Origin: Lindgomyces ingoldianus
Lineage: Eukaryota > Ascomycota > Dothideomycetes > Pleosporales > Lindgomycetaceae
Reading direction: 5' to 3'
Assembly (NCBI RefSeq): GCF_010093535.1
Contig: NW_022985181.1
Span: 1 to 64,000 of the forward strand
Length of the DNA: 64,000 nt
The notes beneath the pieces are model-generated. The model had not been told where the DNA came from. It saw only the letters and a program-made list of their open reading frames with translations, and ran no database searches. A program made the translations under genes and the position numbers. This document shows positions 12,605-24,634 of the stretch, piece by piece (within the stretch, counting starts at the first letter, position 1; the number at the start of each line of letters is the position of its first letter).

Positions 12605-13399
12605 GTACCCCCCTCTTATTAGAAAGGGAATCCTTTACATTAGTAGTTCTAGCATTAGGTTATCTTTATTAGAGTATAGGTTTAGTTTAGATAGGTATTA
12701 GGCGTAGAATTAGGTTACTATAGAGTTCTTTTATAAAGCTTCTATAGGTTCCTACAACAGTTTGTTGTATCTAGTCTATTTTATAAAGTATTTATAAATA
12801 TGTTTTTTTTTGTTAAACTAGATCTATTTAACATCTTCTATAACATATTCTAGTTTATTATTTATAATAATAGGTTTAAGTAGCAGGTTTAGCTGTCTAG
12901 GCAGATAGTTAGATTTAGAGGCTGCTTAGCGCAGCAATAATATGTGGAACACAGGGTGTATCTTTATGCTGTTAGGTAGGATTAATTAGTAAGCATGTAA
13001 TAAGACTATATAGGCTACTATAAAAAGGCTAAAGTTCTTCTAATTAAGTTTTTTTAATTATTAGTTTGTTTAGATATTTCTAGTGTCTAGCTAGACCTTC
13101 TTACTAGCTGCATACATAGGGGCAGAGGTTTAGAATTAGTTTATGTACTTTTATTAAAAAGCTTAAGCCTATGTAAGCTTTTTATAAACATATTTAGATA
13201 TATTTTAGATTTTATTAATAAGTCTATTTATATCTATTACTTAGATAGATTAATAAGTTAGTTAGAAAGTATTTAAAAGTAGTTTAAATTTTATTTAAAG
13301 GTAGTATCTATAGTTTACTAAGAACAAAGATACTTATGTTAATTTAGATATTATGTTATTAGCTTTAAACTGTGCTATAGCTAACTATTTTACCTAGTT

Positions 13400-16300
13400 G
13401 TCTTACTAGTAGTTTATGTACACTTATAGGACTTATTCTATTATAGTGTTTACATTCTTAGTCTAGCTATTAGTCTCTAGGTAAAAAGCTGTAGATAGAT
13501 AGAAGACAATTTAAAGCTGTTTATAAAGTTTATCCTAGAAGGCTAAGACAAACTGTGTACCTCTGTCTAATATAATTATGTTAGGCAGGCTATAGTAAAC
13601 TTATACATATTAGTAGAATAACTAGGCTATATTAGGGGCAGTTATAGAGAAACATAGTATTAAGTGTTAATACTTAGTTAAGTAATTAACAACTACTATA
13701 ATATTTATATACCCTTTAGATAGAGGTAGGTTTATAATAAAATTAATTAATATGTCTTTCTAAGCTTATTTAGAGATTAGGAGCAGTTTAAGCAGGCTAT
13801 TATACTTTTTTTAAAAGGCCTTTACTTTATAGCAAGTATAGCAACATAATACGTATTAGCGTACAGTATAGAACATGCAGGGCTAGTAGTACTCTCTCTA
13901 TAGTAGGTTAAGAGTCTTTCTTCTGCCTAGGTGTCCTTTAACAAGTAAGTTGTGTATAATTTAGAGTAGTTTAATTCTTAGTTTATTAGAATTAAGAATT
14001 ATAAGTTAGTTATAGTAATATAGCTTACTATTTTAGTTTTTATAGTTAGCTAGTGTTACCTTCTTTAACTAACTAGCGCTGTTTTAGAGCAGGTTTAAGG
14101 TTTTTTAGATAAATTTATTATTTAGATACTTATTAGTAATAATCTAATTAATTATCTAATTTATTTTATTTAAGTTAAGGTCTAAAAATAGCTTAAGTTA
14201 AAGCAGAGTTTAGTGTTAAGCCTTTTACACTTTTTTTTAAGCAAAGACGTCTTAAGATTACCTTATAAAAGCATTTAGTTTCCCTTTATTTTAACTAAAA
14301 TAATAAGTAATCTTAAAATTAAAATAGAATAGGTATTTAAACTAACAAGCTTATTAGTAGCTAAGTTGTTTTATAGTTATAAAGTACTATAAGTTTTTAG
14401 AGTTAAATAGAACCTATATTAGATGCGCTGCACCTTCTAGTTTAAGTTACTATTATTTAAAGCAGTGTACTATAGTAAGTAATTTTTTATTATAGATCTT
14501 ATAATTACCTTCTATAAGGCTTATTCTTTTTAAAAAGTATGTAATAGGCCTAATAGTCCTGTCTAGCTTAGTCTAGAAGAGAACTCTTGCTACTATGTAG
14601 TCTAAGGCATTAGCTTCTATAAGTATTAGTAGTTTAAAGTTAAGGTAGTAGAGTATTAAAGCTTTAGTAAAGGCTTTTTTTAGCTAGTTAAAGGACTATT
14701 AGTAATTTAAGTTAAAGTTAAATTAAATCCTTTTCTTAGTAAGTGTAATTATAAGGCTTACTAGCTATAAAAAGTTATTAATAAATTATTAGTAAAAGTT
14801 ACTAAATTTTATAAAGGCTTAAATATTCTTTATGTCTTTTAGGTATTACTAATCTAGCATAGTCTAAACCTTAATAAGGTCTATTTAAATGCTATCTGTA
14901 GAGATTACATATCTTAAATATGTAACCTTTAATTAGTAGAACTTACATTTGTTTATGTTAAGTTGTAGACCTGCTTCTTCTATAGCCTTTAGCACTAGGC
15001 GTACATGCTGTTTGTGCTCTAAAAGGCTATTACTATAAATTAGAATATTATTAATATATATAGTGCAGAACATGTCTAGGTAGGGTTAGAGTAAGTTGTT
15101 TATAAAATGTTAAAAAGTACTAGGCGCGTTAGCTAAGCTAAAAGGCATTACTAGGTACTTAAATAGTTTGTATTAGGTCTAAAACGCTGTTAGCTACTTA
15201 TTACTTTTTACTATTTTTAGCTTATTAAAGGCAGTAATAATATCTAACTTTATAAAATACTTTACTTTACTTAGTTAGCTTAGGGTTTCTTATAAAAAAA
15301 AATTAAGTATTAGTTTTTAATAGTAATAGTGTTTAGTCCTTAGTAGTTAACATAGAATTAAAGCCTACCTCTAAGTTTCTTTATAAATAGTATAAGTAAC
15401 ACTACTAGTAAGAAGCTAGCTTAAATAAACTTTTTTTTTTAGGTTCTTATTAAAGTATTTTTAAAGCACTTTTAATTTGTTTAGCAACATCTTATATAGT
15501 AGCTTATAACTAAGTTATTTACTAAGTTTAAGAGTTATCTAGTAATTATATAGACATTATATTAAAAGCTTATTAAACTTATTTTAAAAAAAGACATGTA
15601 ATAAGTTATAGTAGTCTTAAAAGACTATTATTCTTAGGTTAGTGTGTTTTTAAGAAGCTAGAGCTTAGTCTATATTAGAAATTATAACTGCGTAGATTTT
15701 ATAATCTAGTTATTAAGCTAAAGATATAAATAGAGCAGGTTCTATATAGCAGATGTCTATCTACTATTTAAGTCCTAGTTTGTGTTTAAATTAGGTAAGT
15801 AGAGATTTCTTAAAGGCTTTTTTTTTTAAGTTTAAGCAGTTGTTAAATTATTTTATGTAGCCTATCTTAGTAAAAGGCCTAGCTTATTAGCCTTACTTAA
15901 GTAGTTCTTCTCTAGGTTATTAAAGAGTAAGTCTAGAAACTTTTTATATTAAGTGCTACTTAAGTGTTGTTTAGGTGTAAGCATAAGTATATATCTTAGC
16001 ATTAAAAAGAGTTAAAGTTTAGAACTTACTTTTAGTAATTAAAAGTAACCTTATGCTAATATAGCTATAGTTATTTTAAAATTAAGTTATAACATTCTAT
16101 GTTTATTACATAGAGCTTAATCTACTTTTTATAGTGTTAGTAAGTAATTATAATAGTTATAGTACAAAAAATAAAACTTTTTTTAAGTTATTTTTTATTA
16201 AATCTAGTTAAGTAAATTATTTAGGTAAGTAGTGTTAATTAAAGATTTAGTTTACGCACTAGTTTTTTATTAATATAACCTATGCTGTTTACTTCTAAGT

Positions 16301-17600
16301 TAATAAAAGCCTATATTAAGGCTAATATAACTCTTTATTATAAACATATAAGAATATTAACTTAGTACTTCTAGTTATTAGTAGGGGACTTAGCCTATAA
16401 GTTAGTAGAGATCTAGTGTTAAATTAGTCCTAAGGGGTAACTTAGCTCTAAGATAAGCCTTTTTATAGGCTCTTACTGCTATAGCTGCAGCTATGTTAAG
16501 AGTAGTAAAAAAGATTAAAGCTTAAATATAAGTTAAAGCCTTTATAAAAATAAGATTAAGATAGTAAAAATCTTTAATAAGTGCTAGCAGCGCTACTTAT
16601 ATAGACTTAAGAAAAGGAAATAAAGCAGTTTTAGAAAATATAACTATGCTTACTACACTTAAAGTATTAACTTTTTTTTATAATCTTTACACTTTTTAGA
16701 ACTAACTAGAGCATAATTTAAATTAATTTTTATTATATTAAGGTCCTTATTTACAACTACGCTAGTTTAGGGGCGTATTAGGGCTTGTACAGGGAGGAAC
16801 CTTATGTTATTATTATAGGTAGCAATTAGGTTTACATACACATTAAAGTTGTTTAGGAGGGGTTCTTCTACTATAGCATGTTATAGTTTAGTTAAGAGAG
16901 AGTTATATAAAGCTATAATTAGACCTATTTTATTTAGGCCTATATTAAATGTAAGTTAATAGAACTTAGTAAAGTGTAAAGTAAAGCTTTTTTTTTATTA
17001 TAAAGTGTTTAGGCAACTTAAAGCTGTTAACTTTTTATTTAAGTCTTTATAAGTTACTTATAAAAACACTATAAATTAATTTAGGTTAATAATATCTTTA
17101 TTTATTAGTAAGTTAATTAAGGCTATTATGTTATAGTTAAGTTAAGAGTAAGTATATAGTAACTAAAAGTGATTAAAGGAGAATTAGTCTATGTTTTCTT
17201 TAAGTTTATATTAAAGCTTATGTAAGAAAAAAAGTAAGTTTTTTTATTTTCTATTAAATAGCAAGAAATTAGGGAGTTAGTTAGATTTTATTACTAGGTT
17301 AGAAAGGTTATAAGTTATAAGTAGCGTTAGATAAAAGAGAGTTAAGCTATCTCTAGACTTTTAGGTAAGCTTTAAAGCTAGTAAGTTCTTAGTTCTTACT
17401 ACTATAACAAAAGTTAAGGTAGAAACAGACTGCTTAATAACATAAAGCTGTTTTTTAAAGTCCTTTTAAAAAGCTTTTAAGCTTATAATGTAGTAGCTTT
17501 TTTATAAAGTAAGCGCTTTTTAAAAAGCTTTTTAGCTTACTCTAATAGCTTAAAGTTATGCAAGTACTAAGCTTATTAGATTAAATTTAAAGGCTATTTT
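13400..17600 (-). pseudogene. Gypsy-3 gag-pol relic
   Basis: This is AT-rich sequence with dense stops on all frames. The minus strand retains recognisable integrase (LSTAFYLETNS, about 13445-13500) and RT (IYINNILIYS, about 15036-15068) signatures. The gag/protease part toward 17.6 kb is too mutated to delimit. Confidence 0.75.
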
Positions 17601-17625
17601 TAGCTAAAGTTTTAACAGAATGTAA

Positions 17626-17943
17626 TGTTATAATTATGCATAAGTAAGGTTATAAAGCTTTACAGAGGTCTAGTTTAATTACTATATAAAGTATTATAGT
17701 AAGTATAAGATGTTATGTAAGAAATAAGAAGGTTTAGAAAAAAATTAGTAATTAAATACTTAGCTTAGAAGTCTAAGCGCTTTAGGTATAAATTAAGCCT
17801 ATTTTAAGTTTAGTTAATATTAAGGCAGTTTATGCTTAAGTTTATGTCTGTGTTATGTTGTGTTTGTGTTAGACGTGCACTAATAATACTCTAGTACGCG
17901 TCTAATACAGTTATGTCTGGGATCCGGGGAGGATACCGTGACA
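17626..17943 (-). repeat. Gypsy-3 LTR, right copy
   Basis: This 318 bp copy matches 12287-12604. Its outer end (GGGATCCGGGGAGG...) is GC-retained and its inner end is RIP-mutated. Confidence 0.9.
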
Positions 17944-18140
17944 CTAAGACTCTACTAAACTACTCTTTTTACACTAATGCATTCTTAACAACACTACTTA
18001 AATATGCTAAAAGAATATTAGATATAGATTATGCTTTAGGCTTTTAAATAAACATAACACGTTTAACGTAACATACTATAGTTATAAATAAGATTTTTTT
18101 AAATAAAATAATACATAACTAATATACTAAATAACTTTTA

Positions 18141-19239
18141 ACGTACTTTACAGGCAAGTTGCTTACACACCTAAGTTGCTTACTTTTGCTAAAACCCTAC
18201 TAAACTGCTTTTTCTATACTAATGCATTCCTAACAACACTACTTAAATACAATAAAAGAATGTTAGATATAGCTTATGCTCTAAACTTTTAAATAAAACA
18301 TAAAACTTTTAAAGAAACATGCTACAGCTATGTATAAAGTCTTTTAAAAGATAATAAATAACTATAGCGCTAGACAACCTTTATAAGCTAATTCTATAGC
18401 TAACTTATAAAGGCTAGGTAATAATAAAAAGCAGGTAATTATTAAAACTATACTTAAGCTATATGCGCAAGGATTTTCCCATTAGATAGCATTTATAGCT
18501 AATATAGCTAATTCTTTACGCGCTAAGTGTAATCTAGGCTATATTAGCATAAACTAGCCTAGTATGCTTAGAAAGTGTTATCTAAACCTTAAAGTAATAT
18601 TTAAGTGTAGTATAACTATAAAAAAGCTTTCTATAAAGGTTCTAGAGTAATTTAGAGTAGGTTTAGCCTTATAAAGAATATTAAAGCTAAGTATAGCATC
18701 TAGAATAATAACATGTATAACTTTAGTAAGATAGGATTTATTATAGGCTAAATATCTATTAACTATACTTATACTTAAAACTTTACTTTAAGCTTTAAAT
18801 AACACTTTATAAATATACTAGGCTAGTTTATGCTAATATATCCTAGATTACGCTTAGCGCGCAAAGAATTAGCTATATTAGCTATAAATGCTATTTAAGA
18901 GGAAAATCCTTGCGTATATAGCTTAAGTATAGTCTTAATAATTACCTACTTCTTATTATTACCTAGCCTTTATAAGTTAGCTGTAGAATTAGCTTATAAA
19001 AGTTATCTAGTGCTGTAGTTATTTATTGTCTTTTAAAGAACTTTGTACATAGCTACAGGATGTTTTTTTAAAAGTTTTATGTCTTATTTAAAAGCTTAAA
19101 GCGTAAGCTGTATCTAACATTCTTTTAGCACGTCTAAGTAGTGTTGTTAGGAATGCATTAGTGTAGAAAAAGTAGTTTAGTAGGGTCTTAGCAAAAGTAA
19201 GCAACTTAGGTGTGTAAGCAACTTGCCTGTAAAGTCTAT
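18141..19239 (+). mobile_element. Foldback element B (1099 bp), nested in foldback A
   Basis: The element has near-complete arms of about 470 bp in inverted orientation around a spacer of about 150 bp. It begins ACGTACTTTACAGGCAAGTT after TA 18139-18140. The right terminus is slightly mutated (AAAGTCTAT instead of AAAGTACGT) before TA 19240-19241. The short frame 19088-19309 on the minus strand is only the translated arm. Confidence 0.88.
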
Positions 19240-19658
19240 TATAAGCTAATTTTCCATCTAACTTATAAAAGCTAGGTAATAATAAAAAGTAGGTAATTAT
19301 TAAGCACATACTTAAGCTATATATGTAAGAATTTTCCTCTTAGCTAGTAGCTATAGCTAATATAGCTAATTTTTTACACGCTAAGTATAATCTAGGCTAT
19401 ATTAGTATAAACTAGTTTAGTATGTATATAAAGTGTTATCTAAACCTTAAAGTAAATTTTAAGTATATATATAACTATAATAAAGCGTTTTATAAGAATT
19501 TTAAAGCAATTTAAAGCAAGTTTAGCCTTATAAAAATTTTAAAGCTATGTATAGCATTTAAGATAATAACACATATAACATTAATAAAATAAGCTTTATA
19601 ATAGACTAAATATCTACTAACTATACTTATACATAAAACTTTACTTTAAGCTTTAGAT

Positions 19659-19969
19659 TGTAACGGCGCAGGCAAGACAATAGGTCCGAATGCGGTGGGA
19701 ATCCACTTAGAGGCATATGGGAGTGCGTGGGGACTCTGAACCTGGGAATGCCATTAACACCTATAGGCCTTGTACAAAAGAATATCAGAAAACCACTAAG
19801 CTAGCTACGGGGGCGAGGTGCGACTAAATACATGAGGGAATAGGGGTAACAGCAGCAGGCAGGGCAGAGTCGGGGCCAGGTCGAGTCAGGGTCGAGCCAG
19901 GGTCGGAGCCGATACGGGGACCCTTCGGATGGGTTCCGGGCGACCTGAGATGGAACAAGAATCGTTACA
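19659..19969 (+). repeat. Solo LTR (311 bp), GC-rich
   Basis: The TGTAAC...GTTACA unit interrupts foldback A and has a perfect 5 bp TSD, TAGAT, at 19654-19658 and 19970-19974. Little RIP is visible, in contrast to its surroundings. The window start (1-101) holds a reversed partial copy. Confidence 0.9.
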
Positions 19970-20215
19970 TAGATAACACTTTATAGACATACTAAGCTAG
20001 TTTATGCTAATGTAGCCTAAATTATGCTTAGCAAGTAAAAAATTAGCTATATTAGCTACAGCTACTAGCTAAAGAGAAAATTCTTACACATATAGCTTAA
20101 GTATGTGCTTAATAATTACTTACTTTTTATTATTACCTAGCTTTTATAAGTTAGCTATAAAATTAGCTAATAAAAGTTATTTAGTGTGTTAGTTATTTAT
20201 TATTTTTTAAGAAAC

Positions 20216-20392
20216 TGTAGAGGATAAAATAGCCTGGCAGTAGCTGTTTAGAAGATTGGATGAAGTGACTCCGCTATCTAAGAGAGCTGAGGGCTCTCCT
20301 TATATACACTAAGCTTCAGAACATAATATCTCTAGATCCTAAGCTGCGTCCCAGGCTCTGAGCCCCAGCCAAGGCTTTTAGTATACGTGACA
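20216..20392 (-). repeat. LTR-4 LTR, left copy (177 bp)
   Basis: This copy starts TGTAGAGGATAAAATAG and ends TATACGTGACA. It lacks a 20 bp internal tandem duplication that the right copy carries (CCAGTCCCAGGCTCTGAGCC region). Confidence 0.88.
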
Positions 20393-20604
20393 CACCCCCC
20401 AGGTGAGCTGCGCAGCAGCTCACCTGCGTTAAGCGTTAACTTAGCTTGTTAGAGCAGCGCTGCGCGTTTACCCTGTGTTTATGCTTGTTGCCCTAGGCAG
20501 CGCGATGCTTGTTTCCCTAGGCAGCGCAGGTTACGTGCGTGCTGTAATTGCCGCAACAGAGGTAAATAAATTCTGCTGCTTCTTAAGCTTCTCTTCTATA
20601 AGTC

Positions 20605-20895
20605 TTAATAACATGCTGCGTGTAAGTTAATGCTTTTAAGAGCTCTAAGGACAACTTTAAACCTGTCTGCAATCTCTGCTAACGTGCATCTGTAGCTTAA
20701 TAAAGCTAAAAGAGCTGCCTGCTCACGTGCTGCCGCTCTGCAGGGCTGCGTTGCCCGCAAGCCTGCGCCTACTACCCCCCGCTGCGCTGCGCCCACTACC
20801 CCCTGCCGGCCTGCGCGTATCCGCAAGCCCGCGCCCACCACCCCCCGCCAGCCTCCCCCTGGGGCGCTCCGCGCGCAGTCCTGTCTAGGCTGCAT
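20605..20895 (-). CDS. Hypothetical 96-residue frame with HTH-like end, inside LTR-4
   Basis: This open frame survives in a GC-rich, little-RIPped patch. The first half is Gly/Arg/Ala-rich and looks like low-complexity translation. The second half (LLSYRCTLAEIADRFKV) resembles a helix-turn-helix. It lies near the 3' LTR on the element's coding strand. No family was recognised. It may be a chance frame in GC-rich sequence. Confidence 0.25.
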   Translation of the reverse strand: MQPRQDCARSAPGGGWRGVVGAGLRIRAGRQGVVGAAQRGVVGAGLRATQPCRAAAREQAALLALLSYRCTLAEIADRFKVVLRALKSINLHAACY

Positions 20896-21189
20896 AAAGA
20901 GTGCGCTCGCGGGGCGCTCTAGTAGGGAGTGCTATGATTCTGCTACTAGCAGTTTGCGCTGCTAGCGCTGTTCCTCTAGGCACAGCTGCCTGCCCCTGTA
21001 AGCCCTGTAGCAGTGTGTAGAGTGATCTAGCTTTTAACCTATTTGCAGTCCCCCTATTACTGTTGTCTATGCGCGGCGCTTTGTTGTAGCGCTTATTACA
21101 GAGGACAAGCAGGTAAGCTTCTCTGCAGAGATTGTGTGTTATACCTTAGATTAGACTAACAGGCTATAGGCTGCGTTCTAGCTTTAGCT

Positions 21190-21465
21190 AGTTCTTTAAG
21201 CTCTGCTTAAGAAAAATGTAGTAGAGGAGGAGGAGGAAAAGGACGAANNNNNNNNNNNNNNNNNNNNNNNNNNNNNNNNNNNNNNNNNNNNNNNNNNNNN
21301 NNNNNNNNNNNNAGGAGGAGGAGGAGGAGGAGGAAGAGGAGGAGGAAGAGGAGGTGGAGGAGGTGGAGGAGGAGGAGGAGCAGGGTGTTGTCTCCCCTAG
21401 GCTCCTAGCGCGTCGCCAGCGCGCTAAGGAACTCTTAGGTAAGCTTGTTAATTTCTTTATAGTTT
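21190..21465 (+). pseudogene. Acidic, Glu-rich reading frame interrupted by an assembly gap
   Basis: The plus-strand frame reads ALLKKNVVEEEEEKDE up to the gap, then a long Glu/Val run and QGVVSPRLLARRQRAKELL after it. An in-frame TAA lies upstream where Gln would fit. The GGA/GAG repeat probably caused the gap (65 N, 21248-21312). The frame is antisense to LTR-4, in the position where the gypsy elements carry their antisense zinc-knuckle frame; equivalence is inference. Confidence 0.35.
21248..21312. other. Assembly gap (65 N) in a GGA/GAG microsatellite
   Basis: N characters lie within a purine repeat on both sides. The true repeat length is unknown, so the coding frame across it cannot be judged. 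Confidence 1.
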
Positions 21466-21703
21466 AAGCGTTCTATGTTTTTGCGCATCTTATGTACTAA
21501 ATCCCTACTTAAACTTTATAGCATAGGGGAGTGTCCTTACTAGTAGATAGAACTCTTATTTCTAAGCAGTGTAAAAATGTCCCTACTATTAATAATTAAC
21601 ACTTTTTTTCTTTAAAAGCGTATTTACATGTCTTTAAAGTTAAGAAGCTACTTAAAGTGCTTAAATTACTATTTTAGTAAGTACTTTATAAGTCTATCTA
21701 CTA

Positions 21704-22803
21704 ACGTACTTCACGGGCGAGTTGCTCACACACCTGAGTCGCTTACTTTTGCCAAGACCCCACTAAACCACCCTTTCTACACTAATGCATTCCCCACAAC
21801 ACTACTTAGACGCGCTAAAAGAATGTTAGATACAGCTTATGCTCTAAGCTTTTAAACAAGACATAAAACTCTTAAAGAAATATGCTATAGCTATGTGCAG
21901 GGTCCTATAAAAGATAATAAATAACTACAGCGCTAGATAACCTTTACAAGCTAATTCTACAGCTAAATTATAAAGGCTAGGCAATAAAAAGAAGCAGGTG
22001 ATTATTAAGACTATACTTAAGCTATATGCGTGAGGAATTTTCTCTTAGATAGCATTTGTGGCTAATATAGCTAATTCTTTGCGCGCTAAGTGTAATCTAG
22101 GCTATGTTTATATAAACTGGCCTAGTACGTTTGTGAAGCGTTATTTAGAGCTTAAAGTAACATTTAAGCGTAAGTATAACTATAAGAGAGCTCTCTATAA
22201 AAGTCCTAGAGTAATTTAGGGCAGGTTTAGCCTTATAGAGAATATTAAAGCTAAGTATAGCATCTAGGATAATAACACATACAACTTTAGTAAGATAGAG
22301 TTTATAATTAGCTAAATATCTCTTAACTATACTTACGCTTAAAACTTTACTTTAAGCTTTAAATAACGCTTTATAAACGTACTAGGCTAGTTTATGCAAA
22401 CATGGCCTAGATTACGCTTAGCGCGCAAAGAATTAGCTATATTAGCTATAAATGCTATTTAAGGGGAAATTCCTTGCGCATATAGCTTAAGTATAGTCTT
22501 AATAATTACCTGCTCTTTTTTATTGCCTAGCCTCTATAATTTAGCTGTAGAATTAGCTTGTAAAAGTTATCTAGCGCTGTAGTTATTTGTTATCTTTTAT
22601 AAAACCTTACATATAGCTATAGCACATTTCTTTAAAAGTTTTATGTCTTGTTTAAAAGCTTAGAGCGTAAGCTGTATCTAACGTTCTTTTAGCGCGTCTA
22701 AGTAGTGTTGTGGGGAATGCATTAGTGTAGAAAGGGTGGTTTAGTAGGGTCTTGGCAAAAGTAAGCGACTTAGGTGTGTGAGCAACTCGCCTGTGAAGTA
22801 CGT
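21704..22803 (+). mobile_element. Foldback element C (1100 bp), best-preserved copy
   Basis: Inverted arms (about 21704-22175 and 22330-22803) flank a spacer of about 150 bp. The TA target lies at 21702-21703 and 22804-22805. Termini are ACGTACTTCAC...GTGAAGTACGT, with a repeated subterminal motif GAGTTGCTCAC/GAGTCGCTTAC. This copy keeps more G+C than the others, so it is probably younger or less RIPped. No transposase is encoded. Confidence 0.92.
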
Positions 22804-23501
22804 TAGTATATTACTTATTTTAATATAGCGCACTTTAAAAGATCCTTTTGTGTGCTCCTAGCGCAGCTACATGTTCTAGATATTAATATAGCACAGGTAG
22901 GTAGTTATCTAGGCGTTCTCTTCTACTACTAACTAGATTGTCTGCTAGTTGTTATAGTAGATCTGCTATAGTGTGCCTAGCTCTAGAGTAAGCTTTTTAA
23001 AGAAGTGTTTTAGAGCTAGTAATTTTTTTATAATGTGCACTAAAGTAAGCAGCTTAGCTTTTATTATAGATATAGTTACTATTAGCTAAAAAGCTACTTT
23101 CTATAAAATTAGTCCTTTAAAAGGTAAGATAATATATTTATAAAATAATTATTTAGTCTTTATGTAATTAGTAAAAGACATGTTTTTACACATAATAAGT
23201 TATGCACTTTTTAGTCCTTTATACTATATGCCTGTATACCTTGTGCAGTATAGGTACATAATTGCCTAGTTTACTGCCTAGAAGTACTACTTTTCTAGGT
23301 TTATTAGGTAGTAAAAGAGCTAGGATGCTGCAAATACTACATTAAGGCGCACTATAATTATAGTGTAAAGTGTTAATTCTACACACTCTTAGTATTTTTT
23401 AATTTTATACTTTATTACTAATCTCTAGTTACTTATAAGCTCTTCTAATAGTAAAAAAGTCTTTAGAAAAAGTGCACTTTCTATAAAGTTAAATTTCTTT
23501 A

Positions 23502-24632
23502 ACGTACCTAACGGGTTGGCCGGCCACACGGGTTGGCCGGCCACTTTTGCCAAGCCCCCACTAAAACTACCCTATTCTCTCGCAAAACAGCCTACTTTAG
23601 CCTTGTATAAAGTAATACAACATAAGATATTATTTAGAGTCTACTTCTACTACTTGCTTACACATACATAAGTTATGCCTAGTCTAATTGCACTGCCTGC
23701 ATTGCCTTTAACTTAGCTTACTTTCTTTAGCGCGCACCTGCGTCTTTAGCTTCTTTCTATTACTACGCGCTCTAAACTTCTTTAGAGCAGTTAGACAAGC
23801 CCTATTCTTAACTATTAAAGTTTTTTTTGCCTAAATCTGCTTCCTTTTATGCAATCTATGTTATGTAGCAGCCTTATTTACTGCTTAAAGCTCTGTAATC
23901 TTATAGCCTACCCTATTATGTTAATGCCCTAGATAACTGTTGTCTACTCCCTATTACTTTACTATATTACCTTTAGCTGTCCTTGTCTCTCTAAAGCTAT
24001 AACAACTACTCTAGTTAATATCTAGCCTATTATAAAGCCTAACTTGTTAAAGTTATACCTGTCTTTATCCTAGATACTGTACTTAGCTTTTATGTTAGCT
24101 ACTAGGCAAAACTAGCCCTAGATAACCTCTAGATCCTTACAAAGCGCTCTCTTGTAATTATACTTATAATTAAACTTTATTATAAACTTAAGGCAGTGCT
24201 TAACCTACATACTAGTCTAGTTTAAGCTAACCTAGCCTAGATTGCGCTCTACAGGCAAGAAATTAGCTATATTAGCTACAGCTGTGAGCCTAGGGGGAAA
24301 TCTGCGCGTAATAAGCTTAAGTATGTACTTAACAACTACTTTCTTCTTAAGCTTAGTTAGATTCCTTAATTTAGGCCAGCATTCTGCTTATAAAGGCTGT
24401 CTAGCGCGTTAATTGCTTAGTGTTATGTAAGAGACATTATAGATAGCTGTAGCGCGTTGCAAGGAGAGTTTTAAGTCTTATTTAAAAGCCTAAAGAGCAA
24501 GCTGTATCTAACGTTCTTTAGAAGATTTAATCTAGTGTTGTTGTTAAGGCATATGTAGATAGGTAGAGTTTAGTGGGGGCTTGGCAAAAGTGGCCGGCCA
24601 ACCTGTGTGGCCGGCCAACCCGTTAGGTACGT
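23502..24632 (+). mobile_element. Foldback element D (1131 bp), subfamily with GGCCGGCC motifs
   Basis: The termini ACGTACCTAACGGG... and their complement lie next to TA at 23500-23501 and 24633-24634. The subterminal motif GGGTTGGCCGGCCAC occurs twice at each end, followed by TTTTGCCAAGCCCCCACTAAA, the same framework as in foldbacks A-C. The interior differs from A-C but also forms long inverted arms. Confidence 0.88.
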
Positions 24633-24634
24633 TA

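Larger units (their letters stand above)
12287..17943 (-). mobile_element. Gypsy-3: full-length, RIP-degraded Ty3/gypsy element
   Basis: LTRs of 318 bp lie at 12287-12604 and 17626-17943. The TSD CTAAG is at 12282-12286 and 17944-17948. A minus-strand polypurine tract (AGAGGGGGGTAC) abuts the left LTR, so the element reads on the minus strand. Integrase (STAFYLETN, about 13445-13500) and RT (TIYINNILIYS, about 15036-15068; YIDD with Asp changed to Asn) follow gypsy order. All frames are destroyed. Confidence 0.92.

Noticed and set aside
19088..19309. 73-codon frame, also seen at 21628-21855
   Set aside because: Both are translations of the foldback inverted arms; the copies are non-coding repeats with no shared start or domain.
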